Shown: positions 19,975-28,168 of the stretch, piece by piece
How positions within the stretch are numbered: the stretch's first letter is position 1
How the letters are laid out: each line of letters starts with the position of its first letter
Source of the DNA: Streptomyces sp. 71268
GTDB lineage: Bacteria; Actinomycetota; Actinomycetes; Streptomycetales; Streptomycetaceae
Reading direction: 5' to 3'
Length of the DNA stretch: 64,000 bases
Assembly (NCBI RefSeq): GCF_029392895.1
Contig: NZ_CP114200.1
Location: forward strand, 2,015,001-2,079,000
Position numbers and translations under genes: made by a program
The notes under the pieces: model-generated
Seen by the model: the letters and a program-made list of their open reading frames with translations, nothing else
The model's database searches: none
What the model was told of the DNA's origin: nothing

Positions 19975-21489
19975 CTACTCAACAACCGGGGGGACCGTGT
20001 CCCGCCCCAGAGGCCACTCGTCGCCTTGCTCGCGTCGCTCGGGCCGATGCGACTGCTGGGCCCCCTGTTGCGACGCTGGCGCAACACTTGACCCACGAAC
20101 CAGTCCAGTCCCGCCAGGTGTGAAGTCAGTGCTGCGCAACGGACTCACACGCCTAGCTGCGGCTGTACCACCCGGTTCCATGGCCAACCCTTGCCCTGCC
20201 CTACCGCCGCCAGGGCCTCTCGTGCCACCCGAGCCTCCGACGGGCATACCACCGGCTGCCCCGGGAAGCGGCCCTCTGGCTGTCCCACCTCGCTCCTCAC
20301 CAGCGACTACGCCCCGTGGAGAGTTCGCGGCCACCGGGGTTGATGAGCCGGGGGGCTGCGAGACAGTGTGGTCGTAACCCCGTCGGTTTCCCCCAGGGTT
20401 ACCGCCCATCACAGGAGTGCCTCCCGCAGGCGGAACGCTGCCGGGCGTGGACCCTCGCGCGAAGGGAGCACGCTCCTCCCCTACGGTCAGCCCTCGCGGC
20501 AGTCGAGAGCCACCCGGCAAGCCGTGCGGGTTACGGAGGTGCCCACCCGAGATACCGGGCAAGTTGGACGGCTGCCGGCGCTTGGCCTGCAGATTAGACC
20601 GCGCTTGGCCGATTGGACCGTCGGAAGGTGTGCGAGTTGTAGGTGTGCGCCCCTCCCCAGGGGCACTCGGCTTCTGGAGTTCGGGCATAGGCATTACGCG
20701 AGCAGGCACTGTAGGCAGCGATAGCCCCGGCCGCGAAGGCTCTGCAGGCGTCGGAAGAGGCGCCGGCAAGTCGCGAGCATGAGGTGGCAGCCTCTCCACT
20801 CCATCGAGACCCACCCCTACCTTCTCTCCTGACGTGCCACCATTTTCAAGGTTAGGGAGAATGGGCAAGCCGCCGTGACTGTTCACTCCAACCGCCGAAA
20901 CGGACTGGGGTTGAACACTCGTCGCACCGCGTGAATGCTGCATAGCGGGAGTCGAATCCGATTCGTACGGCGTCTCAGGGATGACAACCCCATCACCGAA
21001 CTGCAACGGCTTGAACTCCGGCTCCCGCTCAGCCGCCATGTCCTCTTTGGCCGCCCGGTAGTAGGAAGAAAGCCGCTCCATCTGATGGATGGCCTGTTGG
21101 AGCTTGGTCGTGCCGTCGGCGATGTGCGCCTTGTCCGCGTCAGGGTCCCCGTGCGCCTTCTCCGCGTCAACGGGCTTTGGTACGGCCGCCTTGGCCTCGG
21201 ACAACGCTTGCCCCGCGTTGACCATGTGGTTACCGACGGCGCCTGTGAACTCCCCTAATCGCATCACTTCCAAGGCGAAGTGATGCGACCACTCGCGGAA
21301 GCTCTCGGCACCTTCGCCACGCCACTCAACACGCGTTGCGTGGCTCCGCAGGTAGTTGCCGACCTCTGCGATCTTCGGGGCCGCGTCGTTGAGCGCGTTC
21401 CCCGCGTTCGCCAGCTTGGCCGGATCTGAGCCCGCCAGCATCGCGTGCAGGCTCTCAAGGGACTGACCCTCGAACTCCCCGTTCCCCAT
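19975..21489 (-). CDS. large WXG-type protein with Gly/Pro-rich C-terminal tail
   Basis: 504-aa protein. The first 150 residues are helical, with a WXG-like turn VEWRGEGAESFREW near residue 55, and resemble the N-terminal domain of PPE/LXG-type type VII substrates. Residues from about 170 to the end are rich in Pro, Gly, Arg and Ser without transmembrane segments. No toxin domain is recognisable. It starts the block 504 aa - mycP - esxB - esxA after the 161-aa gene (21-bp gap), with AAAGAGGGGGC before the ATG. I infer a type VII substrate or surface-associated factor, not an enzyme. Confidence 0.8.
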   Translation of the reverse strand: MGNGEFEGQSLESLHAMLAGSDPAKLANAGNALNDAAPKIAEVGNYLRSHATRVEWRGEGAESFREWSHHFALEVMRLGEFTGAVGNHMVNAGQALSEAKAAVPKPVDAEKAHGDPDADKAHIADGTTKLQQAIHQMERLSSYYRAAKEDMAAEREPEFKPLQFGDGVVIPETPYESDSTPAMQHSRGATSVQPQSVSAVGVNSHGGLPILPNLENGGTSGEKVGVGLDGVERLPPHARDLPAPLPTPAEPSRPGLSLPTVPARVMPMPELQKPSAPGEGRTPTTRTPSDGPIGQARSNLQAKRRQPSNLPGISGGHLRNPHGLPGGSRLPRGLTVGEERAPFARGSTPGSVPPAGGTPVMGGNPGGNRRGYDHTVSQPPGSSTPVAANSPRGVVAGEERGGTARGPLPGAAGGMPVGGSGGTRGPGGGRAGQGLAMEPGGTAAARRVSPLRSTDFTPGGTGLVRGSSVAPASQQGAQQSHRPERREQGDEWPLGRDTVPPVVE

Positions 21490-21510
21490 GCCCCCTCTTT
21501 CCGCTGTCCG

Positions 21511-21996
21511 CTACCTGAAGTCCGAGCCGGAGCCGCCCGTCTCGCCACTCCCTGCCTCCACCGGTCCTGTTCCCTGGTCGGCGGGCTGACCCTGCTTCGT
21601 CGTCGGGTACTCCTCACGCGCACGGCGCTGGATCTCATGCAGCCGTGCGGCCTGTTTCGCGTCGATGCTGTCGTAGCCGCGGTCCGCGATCTGCACCGCG
21701 ATGCCGAGTGCCTCCAGTTGGTCCCCCAGGGTCTGGGAGAACTTCTCCAACCGCCCGTGCACCTTGTCGTACATGCTCGCGAGATCGTCCGCCGCGCTGA
21801 AGCCCGTTCCGTAGGCAGCGCGCGTGATGGTCTGGTCGCCGATCTTGCTCTTCGCTGCCGGAGACGACTCCAGGTCAAGGAGGATCTTGTCGATCTTTCC
21901 CTTGAAGTAGCTCAGCGTCTCGGCCTCGCGCGCGAGGTCAGCTCCACCCCGCCTGCCACCTACGTCGCGGCCACCGTTCTGGTCTTGTTCGCCCAT
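21511..21996 (-). CDS. small helical protein of the type VII locus
   Basis: 161-aa hydrophilic protein, first gene of the five-gene unit, with GGAGGCGGAG before its ATG. A helical core (residues about 22-125) is flanked by Gly/Arg-rich and Gly/Ser-rich ends. It contains YDSID near residue 108, matching YxxxD, though this is a weak motif on its own. It could be a WXG100-fold partner or chaperone of the 504-aa protein. I recognise no family. Confidence 0.75.
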   Translation of the reverse strand: MGEQDQNGGRDVGGRRGGADLAREAETLSYFKGKIDKILLDLESSPAAKSKIGDQTITRAAYGTGFSAADDLASMYDKVHGRLEKFSQTLGDQLEALGIAVQIADRGYDSIDAKQAARLHEIQRRAREEYPTTKQGQPADQGTGPVEAGSGETGGSGSDFR

Positions 21997-22275
21997 CTCA
22001 CTCCGCCTCCCCGTACGGCGCAGATGACTTCGCGTACCACTCTAACCACTCGGAGCGACGTCGCGCGCAGCGATAAGTGACCACGCCAACGATTACTGGC
22101 CGTTGAGTACGTCCCCACGTAGCGCCAGGCCGCCCCTGCTCCTGACGGGTGGTCTGAAATGCCCCCGCGAGGGCGATTAGTGGCGCCGCCCGGACGGGCT
22201 TGCCCCCGGCCGGCCGGCCCCGGGAGCCCCCCAACTCCCGGGCAACGGGGGAATGCGCGCGCGTAGACAACACGA
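21997..22275. other. spacer upstream of the five-gene type VII unit
   Basis: About 280 bp without a gene, between the ATG of the 161-aa gene and the terminator of the beta-propeller gene. It is less GC-rich near 22020-22110 and probably carries the promoter of the five-gene unit. I see no repeat or clear hexamer pair. Confidence 0.3.
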
Positions 22276-22307
22276 AGGGGGCGTACACCAGTTGGCGTAC
22301 GCCCCCT
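22276..22307 (-). terminator. terminator of the beta-propeller gene
   Basis: AGGGGGCGTAC (22276-22286) pairs with GTACGCCCCCT (22297-22307), an 11-bp stem with a 10-nt loop, located about 33 nt after the stop at 22340 on the minus strand. Confidence 0.75.
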
Positions 22308-22339
22308 CAGCTCGTTCGGGCAGAGCTACCCGGGGCTCC

Positions 22340-24082
22340 TCAGGGGCCGAAGGCCATGATGAGCTTTTCCTTCTCCTCGTCGCCGGTCAGGCGCTCGGAG
22401 GCCATGTAGAAGCGGCCTCGCTCGTCGAAGACGCGGCGCGTGCGGTAGAAGCCGTTCTCCGCTTCCCTGGTTGCCGCGGGCAGTTGGAGCACCGTCTTCT
22501 GTGGCTTGCCGCCGCTCGGGGAAATGCTGACGATCGTGCCGGCCTTGTCGTACGTGGGCTGCTGATAGGCGATCAGGTTCTTACCGTCCATGCGCAACGG
22601 GGACATCATGCGCCCGTCGGTCTTCGACTCCCATTTCTTCTTACCGGTGTTGAGGTCGAAGGCGTGAATCTCGGTGGTGAGCCCGGAGGAACTGCTCTTA
22701 CCCAACGCGGTGGGCAGGAAGAACGTGTCGTCGGAGGCCACGACGCCCTGGCAGGACCCCATATTCGAGCCGAAGATGCTCATGCCGCAGTCCGGCTGGT
22801 AGCTCTGTCCGCCGAGGTCGAGGGCGGAACGCTCCTTTCCGCCCTCCTTGACGGCGATGAGGCCACCCGACTTTCGGTCCTCGTTGACGAGATGGATGAC
22901 CACCGGACTGGTGGAGTAGATCTTCGCCACCTCGTACCCCTTTCGCACGGGGTACGTCCACGCGACCTTCCCGGTCGCCGGGTCCACCTTCTGCAGTTTG
23001 GCGGTGCCGTCATTGCAGGAGTACGCGCGCAGGAGGGCCTTGCCGCCCGCCCAGCCCTTGACGGAGCACGCGGCGGTCAGTTCCTGGACCGGAAGCGGGT
23101 TGCCGTCCTTGACGCTCACCAGGGCGGAGCCGCCGAACCAGGAGAGGCCCACCGCGTCGCCGCTCTGGGCCATGCCCAGGCTGTTGTATCCCCCGCCGAA
23201 CATCCCGCCCTCGGGCGCCGGCTTGTCCCAGAGCTTCTTTCCTGCCTTGAGGTCGATCAGCGCGAGCTGACTGCATTCGTTCTTCTTGCGCCCCTCGTAC
23301 GCGACGACGACCTTTCCGTCGTCATTAGCGGTGGTCGGGGCCGCGCACACCGTCTTCGGCAGCGGGACGTTCCACTTTTCCGCGCCACTGTTGTCGTACG
23401 CGACGATCTTGGTCTGAACGGCCTTCACCACGTAGTCGTCCATAACCCAGAAACCGGGCACGTCCTCGCCGCTGCGCGCCACCTTGGGAGCTGGTGTCTG
23501 GAAGAGGACCTTCGCCTCGCCGTCCTGGCGGATCTCGTTCGGGTCGAGTTCCTCTTCCTCGGGGGTCGCGGATTCCTCGGGCGCCTTGCTCGGCTCCGTC
23601 GACTCCTTCTTCTCGGGCTCCGTGCTCTGCTGTGCCTTGGGCTCCTTGTCGCCGTCGTCGCCGCCCACCACGGCCCACACGCCGCCACCCGCCGCCAGTA
23701 CGGCCGCCACCGTCGCGGCGACGATGATCGCCGTGCGCTTCTTACGCTGACCGCCCTGACCGCCGCCAGGGGCACCGGGCATTGCGGGCCCGCCCGGCCC
23801 TGGCGCACCGTAGGGCGGCTGGCCCGCCGGCGGGTAGCCGTACTGGGGCTGCTGGACGTACGGGTTCGGCTGCGTCGGATGCTGCGCGTACCCGCCGGCG
23901 CCGCCCCATGCCGGCGCGGGCGTCGGCGCGCCAGGCGGAGCCGGTGGGGGCGTCGGCGGGGCCTGTGGCGCGGCCGGCGGCACGTGCGGCTGCTGGGGTG
24001 CGCCAAAGCCGCCCAGCGACGGTTCCTGCGGCGCACCGAAGCCGCCGGGCGGCTGGTTTGGGGGCTGTGGCGGCTGCGACAT
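22340..24082 (-). CDS. PQQ-like beta-propeller membrane protein of the type VII locus
   Basis: 580-aa protein. A cytoplasmic Pro/Gly/Gln-rich N-terminus (about 110 residues) precedes a basic patch GGQRKKR and one transmembrane helix (TAIIVAATVAAVLAAGGGVWAVV). An acidic linker and a large outside domain follow. The latter has repeated strands such as KIVAYDNSGAEKWNVPL, LALIDLKAGKKLWDKP, LQKVDPATGKVAWTYP and IHAFDLNTGKKKWES, each a PQQ-type propeller blade. Such proteins are usually structural or sensory rather than quinone enzymes. The position between two mycosins suggests a role in assembly of, or signalling to, the secretion system, which is an inference. Confidence 0.85.
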   Translation of the reverse strand: MSQPPQPPNQPPGGFGAPQEPSLGGFGAPQQPHVPPAAPQAPPTPPPAPPGAPTPAPAWGGAGGYAQHPTQPNPYVQQPQYGYPPAGQPPYGAPGPGGPAMPGAPGGGQGGQRKKRTAIIVAATVAAVLAAGGGVWAVVGGDDGDKEPKAQQSTEPEKKESTEPSKAPEESATPEEEELDPNEIRQDGEAKVLFQTPAPKVARSGEDVPGFWVMDDYVVKAVQTKIVAYDNSGAEKWNVPLPKTVCAAPTTANDDGKVVVAYEGRKKNECSQLALIDLKAGKKLWDKPAPEGGMFGGGYNSLGMAQSGDAVGLSWFGGSALVSVKDGNPLPVQELTAACSVKGWAGGKALLRAYSCNDGTAKLQKVDPATGKVAWTYPVRKGYEVAKIYSTSPVVIHLVNEDRKSGGLIAVKEGGKERSALDLGGQSYQPDCGMSIFGSNMGSCQGVVASDDTFFLPTALGKSSSSGLTTEIHAFDLNTGKKKWESKTDGRMMSPLRMDGKNLIAYQQPTYDKAGTIVSISPSGGKPQKTVLQLPAATREAENGFYRTRRVFDERGRFYMASERLTGDEEKEKLIMAFGP

Positions 24083-24405
24083 GAGCGCCTACCTCTTCAC
24101 GCGGACCCGCCGACCGATCGGCCTCCTCCCGCAATTCGGATGATCTTTCCCCCGAAAAGGAGCGAACCGGTCGCGGAGCCCGCCATGCAATGACTGATCG
24201 AGCGGGGGTTCTTTCTACCATTACCGGCCAAGAATGCCTTGATGAGGTAGCGGGTCATGGATGTTGGTGATAGCGAGCCGCTTGATCATCAGGTCCGCTA
24301 TTCACTTCCGCGGCGGGCTCGCGCCATCCGCTCGACGGGGCGCGGAGCACGGAGCGCGGGGCGGTTACGGGAGCACGGAGCCGGCCCGACGCACGCGCCC
24401 TCGCG

Positions 24406-24461
24406 CACGGGGCACGGGGCACGGGGCACGGGGCACGGGGCACGGGGCACGGGGCACGGGG
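24406..24461. repeat. heptamer array, GGGGCAC x8
   Basis: Eight perfect CACGGGG units on the plus strand, 50 bp downstream of the second mycosin's stop. A decayed stretch of GGAGCAC/GGAGCGC-like units stands at about 24339-24381. Eight G4 tracts with 3-nt CAC loops fit the G-quadruplex pattern on the plus strand. The remaining spacer to 24083 holds nothing else I can identify. Confidence 0.95.
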
Positions 24462-24510
24462 CAGTGTCGACGAGACGGGGCGTACGGGGCGAGGGTGCCG
24501 TTGCCGGGGG

Positions 24511-25818
24511 TCAGCCTGTCGCGCGGCGTTCGGCGCGGCGGCGCCGGTCGCGGAGGATGACCGCCGTGCCGGCGATGACCGCGACGGTCACGGCCGTGGC
24601 GCCGAGCGCGTACGTGGCCAGTCGCTCGCGCCGCTCCTGTGCCGTCTCGCCGAGCGTGAGCCGCGCCGGCTCCGGGGCGCTCTGCCGGCCTGGAGCCCTG
24701 TCCGGCGCGGGCGTCGAGATCGGGCTGACCCTGCCGCCGAGGGCTCGTACCGGATCGACGACGCCCCAACCGACGTTGTTGTCCCGGCCGTTGATCGACC
24801 GGTTCGCGGTCTGCTTGATCCAGGCGACGACCTCGTGCTCCTTCCAGTTCGGGTATTTGGCGCGCAGTAACGCGGCGACGCCGGCCACGTACGGCGCGGA
24901 GAAGCTGGTGCCGTTGTCAACGCACTGACCATTTCCGGGAACGGTCGAGACGATGTCCACGCCCGGTGCCGCGACCCCGACGAAGTCGCCGCGCTGGGAG
25001 AAAGGGGCGCGTTCGTTGTTGCGGTCGGAAGACGCCACGGCCAACACGCCCGTGTAGGCCGCCGGATAGGTTTCCTTCACCTTGTTGTCGAGACCGTCGT
25101 TACCCGCCGACGCCACAACGACGATGTCCCTTTGCCGCGCCCTTTCCACCGCCATCGCCAGATCGGAATGGTGCGAGAGTGGCTTGGCCGTGTCCTGCGA
25201 GATGTTGATAACCCGGGCCCCCTCGGCAATGGCGTGCTCGATGGCCACCACCATGGTCTTCGTCGTGCCCGTGCCCTTCTCGTCGTTCTGCCGGATCGGA
25301 ATGATGGTCGATTCCGGCGCCAGACCGACGAAGCCCGTGCCCCGCCGCGGGCTGGCGGCGATGATGCCCGCGACCTTCGTGCCGTGTCCCACGGCGTCGG
25401 CTGTCGGGTCCTTGCGCTTTCCCTTGCTCACCAGGTCGAGGCCGCTCCCGTCGTCCACCGCGGGCGCCAACTGCGGATTCGCGTCGTCCACCCCGGTGTC
25501 GATGACCGCGACCTTCACGCCCTCGCCCTTGGTTTCCTGCCACAGCTCGTCGAGTACGACGCGCTGAAGCGCCCACGGACGAGCGGCGAACTGCTTCTTC
25601 ATCGGGTACGTGCACTCGCCCCCGCCGTTCGGGGTGAGGCCGATATCCCGCACGGGGGCAGCGGACTCGCGGCCGGTCACCGACTGGGCCCGGCCCTCTG
25701 GTGCGGGTTCCCCCACGTCGGCCGTCACCCCGTTGGCGGGAGAAGCCGCCCCGAGGCTCGTCAGCAGCGCGGCGGCCGACAGCGCCACCGACCGGGTTGC
25801 CTGGTGCGTCGTCCACAT
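24511..25818 (-). CDS. mycP: type VII secretion-associated mycosin (S8 serine protease), second copy
   Basis: 435-aa subtilisin-like protease with a signal peptide (cleavage near residue 30), triad Asp107 (AVIDTGVD), His145 (VGHGTKVAG) and Ser305 (NGTSFSAPYVAG), oxyanion Asn240, and a C-terminal transmembrane helix followed by RDRRRRAERR. It has the N-terminal extension (residues about 35-85, with a Cys in GGECTYP) typical of actinobacterial MycP. Its codon use is ordinary for the chromosome, unlike the first mycosin. It follows eccB on the same strand, with a composite heptamer element in the spacer. Confidence 0.94.
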   Translation of the reverse strand: MWTTHQATRSVALSAAALLTSLGAASPANGVTADVGEPAPEGRAQSVTGRESAAPVRDIGLTPNGGGECTYPMKKQFAARPWALQRVVLDELWQETKGEGVKVAVIDTGVDDANPQLAPAVDDGSGLDLVSKGKRKDPTADAVGHGTKVAGIIAASPRRGTGFVGLAPESTIIPIRQNDEKGTGTTKTMVVAIEHAIAEGARVINISQDTAKPLSHHSDLAMAVERARQRDIVVVASAGNDGLDNKVKETYPAAYTGVLAVASSDRNNERAPFSQRGDFVGVAAPGVDIVSTVPGNGQCVDNGTSFSAPYVAGVAALLRAKYPNWKEHEVVAWIKQTANRSINGRDNNVGWGVVDPVRALGGRVSPISTPAPDRAPGRQSAPEPARLTLGETAQERRERLATYALGATAVTVAVIAGTAVILRDRRRRAERRATG

Positions 25819-25926
25819 CGTCGTTCGTCCCTCTCCCGTGTTCCCGTTCCTACGCCCCGGAGCGCGGCGCCCCGTGCCCCGTCGCCGCGCGGACGCCCCC
25901 CGGCGCCCGCCCCCGCCGCCGCTCCG

Positions 25927-26104
25927 CCCCGTGCCCCGTGCCCCGTGCCCCGTGCCCCGTGCCCCGTGCCCCGTGCCCCGTGCCCCCAGGCAGGATCACC
26001 GCTCCGTGCTCCGTGCTCCGTGCTCCGTGCTCCGTGCTCCGTGCTCCGTGCTCCGTGCTCCGTGCTCCGTGCTCCGTGCTCCGTGCTCCCGGGCAGGATC
26101 GCCG
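25927..26104 (+). repeat. composite heptamer element: (CCCCGTG)8 - linker - (CTCCGTG)12 - linker
   Basis: Eight CCCCGTG units (25927-25982), the linker CCCCCAGGCAGGATCACCG (25983-26001), twelve CTCCGTG units (26002-26085) and a second linker-like CTCCCGGGCAGGATCGCCG (26086-26104). Two more loose CCCCGTG units lie at 25869-25882. It fills the eccB-mycosin spacer and ends 16 bp after the eccB stop. This is the clearest full copy of the element. Strand is given for the CCCCGTG-first polarity. Confidence 0.95.
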
Positions 26105-26119
26105 CCCCGTACGCCGTGG

Positions 26120-27694
26120 TTACGCTCCCTGCGGCTGTCGGGCCGCGGTGGTGTCCAGACGGGGGCCCTTGGCCAGGAAGGACGACCACTCGATGGGCAC
26201 GCGGGCCGGCTTGACGTCTCGGTATCCGAGGCGGATGCGCGCCTGGTCGACCTCGCGCTGGGCCTGCTCGTCCGCCTTCTTCGGCTTGCCGTCCGTGCCG
26301 ATCACGCTCTCCTCGGAGCTGCTGTCGTTGTTCGTCTGCACCGCGTAGCGCAGCCCGGTGTCGGTCACCAGGAAGAGCGAGCCGGAGGTGGACTGGTGAC
26401 CGCGGATCTCGCGGTAGAGCAGCCCGGTGCCCGGCGTGACGTAGGTGGTGCTGCCGCCCTCCGCGATCGTCGCGGGAAACCCCTTGCCAGCCCAGGTACT
26501 CAGCTTCGTGGTGCCGTTGGCCCTCACGTCGCGCAGGACGCTGCACACCGTGTCGCGGGCTGACTCGCCTCCGAGCGAGTTGACCTGCGCCGCCTTCGCC
26601 TGTGGCCACGCGCGGTCACCGTAGAAGGAGTCTTCGGCGCCCTCGGGCGTAAACGCCTGGGCGTCGACGTCCCTGGCCTGTCCGGCCTGATTCAGACGGT
26701 CCGTTTCGGGCGAGCTGAGGAGCAGTTCGGCGGTGAAGTCCGAGACAGGGAGCACCTTGCCGGGGAGCACGACGTAGTGCTGGGGCCCGGTGCCGGTCTT
26801 CGCCCTGAGCACCATGCCCACGCGCCCCTCCTCCTCGCTGAGCCCGTCGATGCCCGCGTCGGCGGCGACGGTGCCCGGAAGGTGCGGGAACGTGATCGGG
26901 GTGCCGTCGCGCAGCGTTTTCAGCCAGTCGTCGGTGACGCTCTGCGGATGGGCGGACCTGTTGCCGACCAGGGTGCGCAGCAACAGCTTGTCGTACGCGG
27001 AGGTGTAGTCCTTCGAGCGTTGGCGCCAGTCGGAGCCCCCGATCAGGTACTTGGAGCCCTTGCCGTCCACGAGGTAGCGCGCCCCGTTCTGGGCCCGTAC
27101 GTACATCACCTGACCGTCGCGCAGCCGCTCCGTACCCTCCACCTTCGACGTCTCGCGATCGGCCAGGACGAACGTCGCCTTCTGCACCGTGCTGCCGCGA
27201 CCGCCTGGCTGCTCGCACACCGCCCAGCGCTTGGCCTTGCCCGCGTCGCCCGCGTCGGGCAGCCGGTCGGGGGCGTAGGGGATGCCGATGGTGGGGCCGT
27301 GCGGGATCTTCCCGTTGTCCAGCACCTTCTCGTCGACCTTGATGACCTTGCCCTTGTCGGGATTGAGCAGGAGCTTGGCCGAGGCGAGGTTGAGGACGGG
27401 GTGGAGTTGCGCCTTGCCGTTGGTCTCCAGGACCACGTACCGGGTGGTGGAGTCGCTGCCGATGATGACGTTCGTCTTCGGCTCGTCCCAGCCCTTGGGG
27501 GCCTTGGGTTTGAACATGCCCCACGCGCCGAATCCGGCCAGGATCAGGGCGCCGACGATGGCCCCGGGCAGTACGGCGCGCAGCGCGCGGGGCGCCCCCT
27601 CCTCGGTGCCAGCAGGCGTGGGCTGCAGGAAGGCAGCGACCACCCGTTTCCTGGCGAAGGTGTACGCGTTGAGCTCGTCCCGCCGTGATGCCAT
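26120..27694 (-). CDS. eccB: type VII secretion protein EccB
   Basis: 524-aa core component of the ESX membrane complex. The N-terminus MASRRDELNAYTFARKRVVA is the family signature. A single transmembrane helix lies near residues 43-60 (VLPGAIVGALILAGFGAWGMF), and a large outside domain follows with two Cys (WAVCEQPGG, RDTVCSVL) that probably form the disulfide known in EccB. GGAGGAA lies upstream of the ATG. It is divergent from eccE across a 474-bp space. Confidence 0.96.
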   Translation of the reverse strand: MASRRDELNAYTFARKRVVAAFLQPTPAGTEEGAPRALRAVLPGAIVGALILAGFGAWGMFKPKAPKGWDEPKTNVIIGSDSTTRYVVLETNGKAQLHPVLNLASAKLLLNPDKGKVIKVDEKVLDNGKIPHGPTIGIPYAPDRLPDAGDAGKAKRWAVCEQPGGRGSTVQKATFVLADRETSKVEGTERLRDGQVMYVRAQNGARYLVDGKGSKYLIGGSDWRQRSKDYTSAYDKLLLRTLVGNRSAHPQSVTDDWLKTLRDGTPITFPHLPGTVAADAGIDGLSEEEGRVGMVLRAKTGTGPQHYVVLPGKVLPVSDFTAELLLSSPETDRLNQAGQARDVDAQAFTPEGAEDSFYGDRAWPQAKAAQVNSLGGESARDTVCSVLRDVRANGTTKLSTWAGKGFPATIAEGGSTTYVTPGTGLLYREIRGHQSTSGSLFLVTDTGLRYAVQTNNDSSSEESVIGTDGKPKKADEQAQREVDQARIRLGYRDVKPARVPIEWSSFLAKGPRLDTTAARQPQGA

Positions 27695-28168
27695 GGCCTC
27701 AGTTCCTCCCCCAGGCTGAAACGGTGCTGGCCGTGCGGCACCCGCGTTCGGGCGCCGCTGTCAGACCGGCCCCCTACTATGCCGGTAAGCGTTCGGTGCG
27801 TGACGCTCGGGTCACTCCGCGCAAGATTGGGGGTCCCGGGCTTGGGCGCGCGGGCGCTACGGTCTACGGTCAGTGTGCGCACGACAGCGGGGTGTGTGGG
27901 GCGCGGGGTGGCAGAGCGACCGGGGCGGCAGTCTGCGGTGGCGCGGCGCGAGGGGGCGTACGGACATGACACGCATGGTCTGTGGGTGCTTACGGGCGCT
28001 CCGGTCATCCCGACAACGCGCCGATGCCGCGGGCGATGTGACGGGGCGCCGCCGTGCGACGTGCCCCGAGCGGGACGGGGGCCACGGACGGGGCGGGGGC
28101 CGGGGGCGTGACCTCGGTCGGACGCCGGGCCGGGGCCGGGATCGGGGTCGAGGGCGGAGCTGGGGGCG
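27695..28168. promoter_or_regulatory. divergent eccB/eccE control region with a G-tract cluster
   Basis: 474 bp without a gene. The plus strand has four G-runs of four or five at 28077-28081, 28090-28093, 28095-28099 and 28102-28106, about 65 nt before the eccE start, so the eccE leader could fold a G-quadruplex. I could not assign promoter hexamers. No heptamer arrays are present, in line with their absence from other divergent spaces. Confidence 0.4.
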
